Positions 4,904-8,766 of a stretch of DNA of 8,766 nucleotides are shown here, piece by piece. The stretch is taken from the NCBI GenBank assembly GCA_003554375.1, contig PWGF01000296.1, positions 1-8,766 on the forward strand, in the 5' to 3' direction. Every line of letters starts with the position of its first letter. Positions within the stretch are counted from its first letter, which is position 1. The notes under the pieces are model-generated. The model did no database searches. It worked only from the letters and a program-made list of their open reading frames with translations, and was not told the origin of the DNA. A program made the position numbers and the translations under genes. This stretch comes from Spirochaetaceae bacterium (GTDB lineage: Bacteria; Spirochaetota; Spirochaetia; DSM-27196; SKKC01).

Positions 4904-6403
4904 TCAGTATAACACAAATGCGCCGGGAAGATGACGCGCTACGTACTCCTCCATCCGGAACTTCCGCTTGAGCCCGGCTGCGTTCATGTAGCGGACTTTG
5001 CCGAAGACGGCGCGCTCCGGCCAGCCGCGATCGTGCCGGCCGAAGCACCAGGCGATCCCGGCGAACCCGTTGGGATCGCGGCCGTCGAGCTCGTAGCGGT
5101 TGTTGAGCGTCTGCATGACGCGAAAGGCTTCCCGCGGATCCGGGGTCCACTCGATGATCTTCTTTCCCCAGTACATTCGCATATAGTTGTGCATGCTGCC
5201 GGTCGAAACCATCTCCCCCTGCGCAGCGTTCCAGAACGGATCGTGGGTTTGACCGGCTTCGAGCGCTTGGAGCGTGTAGCGGTGGGGCCTGGGATCGGCC
5301 TCGTGATCCGCAAGCGTTCGCTTTGCCCACTGGGGCACCGCGTCGTCATAGCGGTCGTAGCCGTCGGTATAAAAGACGAAGTTGACGGCGAGCTCACGCC
5401 GCACGAGCACCTGCTCGATGAATGCGTCCTTTGCCGGCTGGGGCGCATCGGCGTTCCGGATCTCGCGAACGACTTCCACGGGGGATATCTGCCCGAAATG
5501 GAGATAGGGGCTCAGGTGGGAGCGGCAGTCGGTCGCGGGGTCACGGGAGAGCGTGTCGTAGCTCGACAGGTGTTCTCGGATGAAGCGATGGAGCGTCCGG
5601 CGGGCGGCGGTGGGACCGCCGGAGTAGGGGAGCGGTGTGGTCCGTTGCGAAGACGGATTGGGTGCGGGGCCGGCGGGGTCCCCGGCGGCTGTCCCTGGGC
5701 CGGACTCCGGCGGGGCCTTTCCCGAGCCCTTGCGGGGGCAGGTTTCCGGCGGTGCCTTTCCCGGCGGACCGGCTTCCGGGCAGACGCGCTCGGCAAGCGC
5801 CGCCGGATCGATCGGGTCCGAAGGCGAGATGGGCGAGCGCGCGACTGAGCGGCCGGTCACCTCCCGGGGCGCGTCCACGGCGTCCAGGAATCGATCGGCT
5901 TTGGCCAGGAGCTTCGGTCGGAGTGTCCGCGCCGCGGATTCCGCTTTGTCGGCGGCGGTCGCCGCGGGTACTACGACGTCGGTTTCCACTTCCGTGACGG
6001 GACAGCGGAGCGCCTGCGCGACTTGCCTGCGCCCCTCCCGCTGGATCCGAAGATATCCCACGTCGGTCACAAGCCGGGCCGCGCCTTCCGCCATTGCGGC
6101 CACGGTGTCGACCATCTCCCCAACCCGCACGAGGAAGGGGATGCCGTGCTTGGCCAACTCCGTTTGGGTCTCGGCGATGCCTTCGAGCATGAAGCGGTAA
6201 TGGCGGTGCGTTGCCTCCGGGAATCCCGATGTTACGACAAAGCCCACCACGAGCGGCAGCCTGAGACGCGCCGCCTCGTCCGCGGCAAACGCGAGGGCGT
6301 GGTTGTACGCGACCCGCTGTGCCTGCTGCATCCAGTAGAGCACGAATTGGCCCTTTGAGGGCGGGCCGGCGGTCAGATGTCGTATGCGATCGTCGTGAAT
6401 CAT
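4904..6403 (-). CDS. phrB: Class II cyclobutane pyrimidine dimer photolyase (deoxyribodipyrimidine photo-lyase)
   Basis: A light-driven flavoprotein that splits UV-induced pyrimidine dimers. The N-terminal Rossmann-like domain (about 1-150) opens with the class II hallmark FVLYWMQQAQRVAYNHAL. The helical FAD domain (about 265-490) contains HLSPYLHFGQIS, EQVLVRRELAVNF, TGSMHNYMRMYWGKKIIEW and LNNRYELDGRDPNGFAGIAWCFG. Tryptophans of the electron-transfer pathway are present (W359, W391, W412). At 499 residues it is somewhat longer than usual for class II; the excess is a Pro/Gly/Ala-rich linker at about 205-262 containing a repeated GKAPPE unit. ATG 6403 has a good ribosome site (GGAAAGG, 8 nt spacing). 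The mntA-like gene begins 8 nt after its stop. Long antisense frames across this gene are GC-rich shadows. Confidence 0.95.
   Translation of the reverse strand: MIHDDRIRHLTAGPPSKGQFVLYWMQQAQRVAYNHALAFAADEAARLRLPLVVGFVVTSGFPEATHRHYRFMLEGIAETQTELAKHGIPFLVRVGEMVDTVAAMAEGAARLVTDVGYLRIQREGRRQVAQALRCPVTEVETDVVVPAATAADKAESAARTLRPKLLAKADRFLDAVDAPREVTGRSVARSPISPSDPIDPAALAERVCPEAGPPGKAPPETCPRKGSGKAPPESGPGTAAGDPAGPAPNPSSQRTTPLPYSGGPTAARRTLHRFIREHLSSYDTLSRDPATDCRSHLSPYLHFGQISPVEVVREIRNADAPQPAKDAFIEQVLVRRELAVNFVFYTDGYDRYDDAVPQWAKRTLADHEADPRPHRYTLQALEAGQTHDPFWNAAQGEMVSTGSMHNYMRMYWGKKIIEWTPDPREAFRVMQTLNNRYELDGRDPNGFAGIAWCFGRHDRGWPERAVFGKVRYMNAAGLKRKFRMEEYVARHLPGAFVLY
5706..5763. repeat. Duplicated 39-nt unit in the photolyase linker
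   Basis: Two 19-bp blocks (5706-5724 and 5745-5763) differ at one position and recur with a 39-nt (13-codon) period. On the coding strand they give GKAPPES and GKAPPET. This suggests the photolyase linker grew by in-frame duplication. Confidence 0.75.
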
Positions 6404-6837
6404 CGGGACTGCCTTTCCCAGGGAGGGCTTCTCGCGACGCCGCGGGTACCCGGGCTTTTCGCCGCGTCGTGAGTCCCCGGCCTTTTACCGGGCGTTTTGC
6501 CGAACCTCGCGGCTGTCGGCCGGGATTCCGCGGTGTCCGCCTCACCGGGGAGTGCAAGACGCCGCGCTCTTGCGCGTCCGTTCGCGGACCTGCCGCATCC
6601 ACATCCGCTAGTATAACCCACAGCTACGTTGTTCCACCACACGCAAGCCGCGTACGGGGTACACCTCACCAACCTTAACCGTGACAGCCGGGTCGCTGGG
6701 AACGAAAAAGAGCGGAGATTCACTCAGTTTCGAGTGAGCTTCCGCGGTCATCATAACGTCGCGGAGGAACGTCCTCGTCGAATACCTTGGGTGTGCCCAA
6801 ATGGCTCGCCGCCGCCCGTCCCACCGGAGCGCCGAGC
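6404..6837. other. Intergenic region upstream of the photolyase gene
   Basis: No gene is recognised in these 434 bases. The right part holds the terminator of the lipoprotein gene. A minus-strand TATACT (6610-6615) is a possible photolyase -10 about 200 nt upstream of the ATG, without a convincing -35. Between 6449 and 6502 three similar units (C/G box, TTTT, C/G box) occur; read on the transcribed strand they form small GC stems with A-rich loops. Confidence 0.5.
6702..6745 (-). terminator. Rho-independent terminator of the lipoprotein gene
   Basis: On the minus strand a hairpin (6745 to 6712) has outer arms GCGGA/TCCGC and inner arms TCACTC/GAGTGA with a small internal loop. It is followed directly by TCTTTTTC (about 6711-6704). 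It lies about 95 nt after the lipoprotein stop, separating that gene from photolyase transcription. Confidence 0.65.
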
Positions 6838-7608
6838 TCAGGGATCTCGGTTTACGTGCACGTATGCCGCCTCCAAGATCTTCCGTGCGCTCGTGATGCC
6901 GCTCAGATCGGTGTAGACCGCTCCCGTGGATCCGTCCGGACTGCTGTGGCCGGAGAGTTGCATCGGAACGGTTTCCGATCCGTTCGGATCGACTTCAGCC
7001 TCATAGAGGAGTGCCGGCTGACCGCTGCCCCATTCGCCACCGGAGTATCCTTCGGTGCCCTCAGCCGCCTCTGCCGGATATGCGTCGTTGAACTGCGTCG
7101 AGTGATTCACCTCGAGTAGCACCCGAACGGCGTCCTCTCCCTCGAACGCTGAACCGGAAAAACGCGCTGCGTTTTTCGGGGTGCTGCCGGTGACCGCGTC
7201 CGGTGTGTCCGCGAGGCCCATCGGTCCGCGCTCGTTCGCCACTTGCTGTGCCGGCACGCCCGTAGCCTGATAGGTCCAGCGCGGAAGTGAGGCCGGCCGA
7301 CGGAGATCCTCGGCCGGAGTGTCGTCTCCGGGTGCGCTGCGCCAGTCGGCGTAGGCGGCACGCTGACTGACGTATATCGTGTCCAGGTAATTGCCGTCCG
7401 TATCCTCAACCCATACCGCAATCTGCGGCCGATTAGGGAGGCGAATAATCCAGAACAAGTCGAGATAGTGGACATACGCCTCCCCGGGAACGGTTTCGAC
7501 GGTGAGCGGGCCCGATCCGAAGTCGGTCTCACCGGTCTGACAGCCGGTATATGACAGGGAGACCAATGCCACCGCGAGTACGCTGTACATGAACTGTCGT
7601 CTCATCAT
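6838..7608 (-). CDS. Putative DUF2271-like lipoprotein
   Basis: A 256-residue predicted exported lipoprotein. MMRRQF is followed by a hydrophobic core (MYSVLAVALVSLSYTG) and C23, a relaxed lipobox with tyrosine at -3. The mature part has a segment RPQIAVWVEDTDGNYLDTIYVSQ (residues about 60-82) followed by LRRPASLPRWTYQATG, a pattern I associate with DUF2271 proteins, which are predicted periplasmic beta-sandwich domains without a known function; this is from memory and only moderately sure. ATG 7608 follows GGGGG by 4 nt and is preferred over ATG 7626, because the latter lies within an operator-like palindrome. The gene is divergent from the TetR regulator, shares operator-like sites with it, and has its own terminator. 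It is probably a regulated cell-envelope protein. Confidence 0.7.
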   Translation of the reverse strand: MMRRQFMYSVLAVALVSLSYTGCQTGETDFGSGPLTVETVPGEAYVHYLDLFWIIRLPNRPQIAVWVEDTDGNYLDTIYVSQRAAYADWRSAPGDDTPAEDLRRPASLPRWTYQATGVPAQQVANERGPMGLADTPDAVTGSTPKNAARFSGSAFEGEDAVRVLLEVNHSTQFNDAYPAEAAEGTEGYSGGEWGSGQPALLYEAEVDPNGSETVPMQLSGHSSPDGSTGAVYTDLSGITSARKILEAAYVHVNRDP

Positions 7609-7626
7609 GTAACCCCCTAGTAACAT
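7607..7626. promoter_or_regulatory. Operator-like 20-bp palindrome C
   Basis: On the minus strand this reads ATGTTACTAGGGGGTTACAT, matching ATGTTACC-N5-GTGACAT at 13 of the 15 arm positions. It covers the ribosome site and start of the lipoprotein gene, so binding here would block expression directly. Confidence 0.5.
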
Positions 7627-7634
7627 TTTATTTT

Positions 7635-7654
7635 ATGTTACCGGATGGTGACAT
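7635..7654. promoter_or_regulatory. Operator-like 20-bp palindrome A
   Basis: ATGTTACCGGATGGTGACAT is a near-perfect palindrome: 8-bp arms with one mismatch. It is centred 28 bp from site C and lies where the lipoprotein promoter is expected. Confidence 0.65.
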
Positions 7655-7765
7655 GTCAACGGCTTGTCCCGGGTGGATTGTATCAATGGGGGGATTTCTT
7701 TCGGGCCCTGGGTGATCCGGTCGATACCGAGAAGGATTATGGAGATCTCTTCCCCCTCGAACACA

Positions 7766-7785
7766 ATGTCACTTACTGGTAACAT
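7766..7785. promoter_or_regulatory. Operator-like 20-bp palindrome B
   Basis: ATGTCACTTACTGGTAACAT; its reverse complement matches site A at 16 of 20 positions, including all of both arms. It ends 6 nt before the TetR start codon, which fits autoregulation. Confidence 0.65.
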
Positions 7786-7791
7786 GTAGCT

Positions 7792-8427
7792 ATGGGAGAT
7801 GACACGTCGCAGACAGGGAAGCGGGATCGAGAAAGCACCGAACGGAGAATTGTTTCCGCGGTACTGGACCTTATGGAGAACGAGGGGTTCGACGCAGTCG
7901 GGATAAACGCCGTTGCGGCGCGCGCAGGCGTAAGCAAGGTACTGATATATCGCTATTTCGGAGACCTTGAGGGCCTCATGCGAACGGCCGCCGAGCAATT
8001 GCGCGGCATTACGCCGGATATTTCACTCCGAGTGGTAGAATGCGCGAACGAGCACGAACAGCTCTCGCCCGAATCGTTGATGCGCTGCACGGTACTTGAG
8101 CTCAGAAGGAGCGTTGAGGATAATCCCCTGTTGCGCCGCCTGCTGGTGTGGGAGCTTACTGAGGACAACGCAATGACCCGTCTGACCACCGAGCTTCGTG
8201 AGGAATCGGGCCTGGATCAGACGGAGGCGTTCTCCCGTCTACTGGCGGAGCTCCGTCCGGACAACAACACCGATGTACCGGCTCTTTTGGCCCTTGTGAC
8301 CGCGGGAGTCTTCTTCCTCTCGTTGCGCTCCGACAGTGTTCGCTATTTCAATGGACTCGATATCCGCTCCGACGAAGGCTGGCAACGGATTGCGGACGCA
8401 GCTGCCGATCTCATGCGGCACCTATAA
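7792..8427 (+). CDS. TetR/AcrR-family transcriptional regulator
   Basis: A 211-residue regulator. The N-terminal helix-turn-helix domain (about 14-65) is typical: ERRIVSAVLDLMENEGFDAVGINAVAARAGVSKVLIYRYFGDLEGLM. The remaining helical ligand-binding domain is divergent, as usual, so the effector cannot be predicted. ATG 7792 is the only reasonable start; no clear ribosome site precedes it, because the 20-bp palindrome B occupies that place. The gene is divergent from the lipoprotein gene, and the three palindromes between them make it the likely repressor of both. No intrinsic terminator is evident after the stop. Confidence 0.92.
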   Translation: MGDDTSQTGKRDRESTERRIVSAVLDLMENEGFDAVGINAVAARAGVSKVLIYRYFGDLEGLMRTAAEQLRGITPDISLRVVECANEHEQLSPESLMRCTVLELRRSVEDNPLLRRLLVWELTEDNAMTRLTTELREESGLDQTEAFSRLLAELRPDNNTDVPALLALVTAGVFFLSLRSDSVRYFNGLDIRSDEGWQRIADAAADLMRHL

Positions 8428-8486
8428 GCCGGCACACCGCTTCGTCTCTCTCGAGGCTCTGATGCCCAGAACCTGAAGTGTAAGGC

Positions 8487-8591
8487 AAGGATTGTTGGTC
8501 CTGAACGAGTGCGCAGCAACGCAGTCGGAAGTCGCCCGAAGAGAACCGTGTCATCGCGCCGAGCCCCTCAGAGCTGGTACCAACAATGCTT
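8487..8591. repeat. Widely spaced inverted repeat
   Basis: aaggattgttggt (8487-8499) and accaacaatgctt (8579-8591) are complementary at 12 of 13 positions, separated by 79 nt. It lies between the convergent TetR and WYL genes. It could be the ends of a miniature element or a long-range hairpin; no ORF or target-site duplication is seen. Confidence 0.4.
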
Positions 8592-8628
8592 ACTCCACGA
8601 TGGAGAGCTCGCTCGTGCAGAAGAATCT

Positions 8629-8766
8629 CTACCGGTACCGGCGCGCGGTCTCTTCGAACCACGCCCGGGCGCGTTCGCGGAGTTCCGTGGGTTCCAGAAT
8701 CTCCGCGTGCGGGCCCCATTGGGCAACCCAGAAGAGGAGGTGGGACTGCTGGTTGGTGCGGAATCG
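8629..8766 (-). CDS. WYL-domain transcriptional regulator, C-terminal fragment
   Basis: The last 45 residues of a gene entering from the right edge. The text ends the WYL core and enters the C-terminal extension: HLLFWVAQWGPHAEILEP, then ELRERARAWFEETARRYR and TAG at 8629-8631. The W-V-x-x-W/F-G-x-x-A-E-V/I-L-E-P pattern followed by a helix is characteristic of YafY/DeoR-like regulators with a WYL domain, which bind DNA through an N-terminal HTH outside this window. WYL domains sense small ligands or nucleic acids. The gene is convergent with the TetR gene. Confidence 0.85.
   Translation of the reverse strand, partial: RFRTNQQSHLLFWVAQWGPHAEILEPTELRERARAWFEETARRYR

Noticed and set aside
5541..6602. 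Long minus-strand frame of 353 codons overlapping the photolyase gene, and similar plus-strand frames at 4931-5848 and 5637-6200
   Set aside because: These are Arg/Pro/Gly-rich shadows of the photolyase gene caused by high third-position GC. The photolyase frame has complete family motifs.
8411..8719. Minus-strand frame of 102 codons at the right end
   Set aside because: It overlaps the WYL-domain C-terminus in another frame, and only the WYL frame matches a known family.
1..8766. CRISPR arrays, tRNA genes, rRNA genes, integrase or transposase genes
   Set aside because: No regularly spaced repeats, cloverleaf sequences, rRNA blocks or recombinase motifs were seen on either strand. Short repeats are present but only in two or three copies.

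Overview
The window is GC-rich, gene-dense bacterial DNA. A class II photolyase, a lipoprotein with a relaxed lipobox, a TetR regulator, a WYL regulator and several toxin-antitoxin (TA) cassettes suggest a Gram-negative-type environmental bacterium. A spirochaete-like lineage is possible, but nothing here proves it.

Layout. Positions 1-1307 (minus strand) hold a phosphotriesterase-family amidohydrolase, followed downstream by the start of an enolase-superfamily gene that leaves the window; together they look like a small catabolic operon. Positions 1439 to about 1950 (plus) are the wreck of a LolD/MacB-type ABC transporter ATPase: its Walker A, Q-loop and helical-domain segments can still be read, but only by changing frame and crossing stops. 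From there to about 2610 no intact gene is visible, only a dispersed 29-30 bp repeat and a perfect hairpin.

Positions 2614-4896 are a TA island with four antitoxin genes: an Unstab_antitox-type protein, VapB, Phd and an MNT nucleotidyltransferase. Each is joined to its toxin by the same GTGA stop/start overlap. Only the Phd partner, a FitB-like VapC, is full length. The ParE/RelE partner is reduced to its two ends, the VapB-linked VapC lacks its middle, and the HEPN partner keeps only about its first 17 residues. The island therefore keeps antitoxins while toxins decay.

Positions 4904-6403 (minus) encode a class II photolyase with an extra Pro/Gly-rich linker. Upstream of it lies a DUF2271-like lipoprotein gene (6838-7608, minus) with its own terminator, divergent from a TetR-family regulator (7792-8427, plus). 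Three related 20-bp palindromes lie in and beside the shared intergenic region, so the regulator probably controls both itself and the lipoprotein. The right edge carries the C-terminus of a WYL-domain regulator (minus).

The strongest new observations are the toxin-deleted TA island and the three-site TetR operator array. All family assignments come from reading motifs by eye, without database searches.
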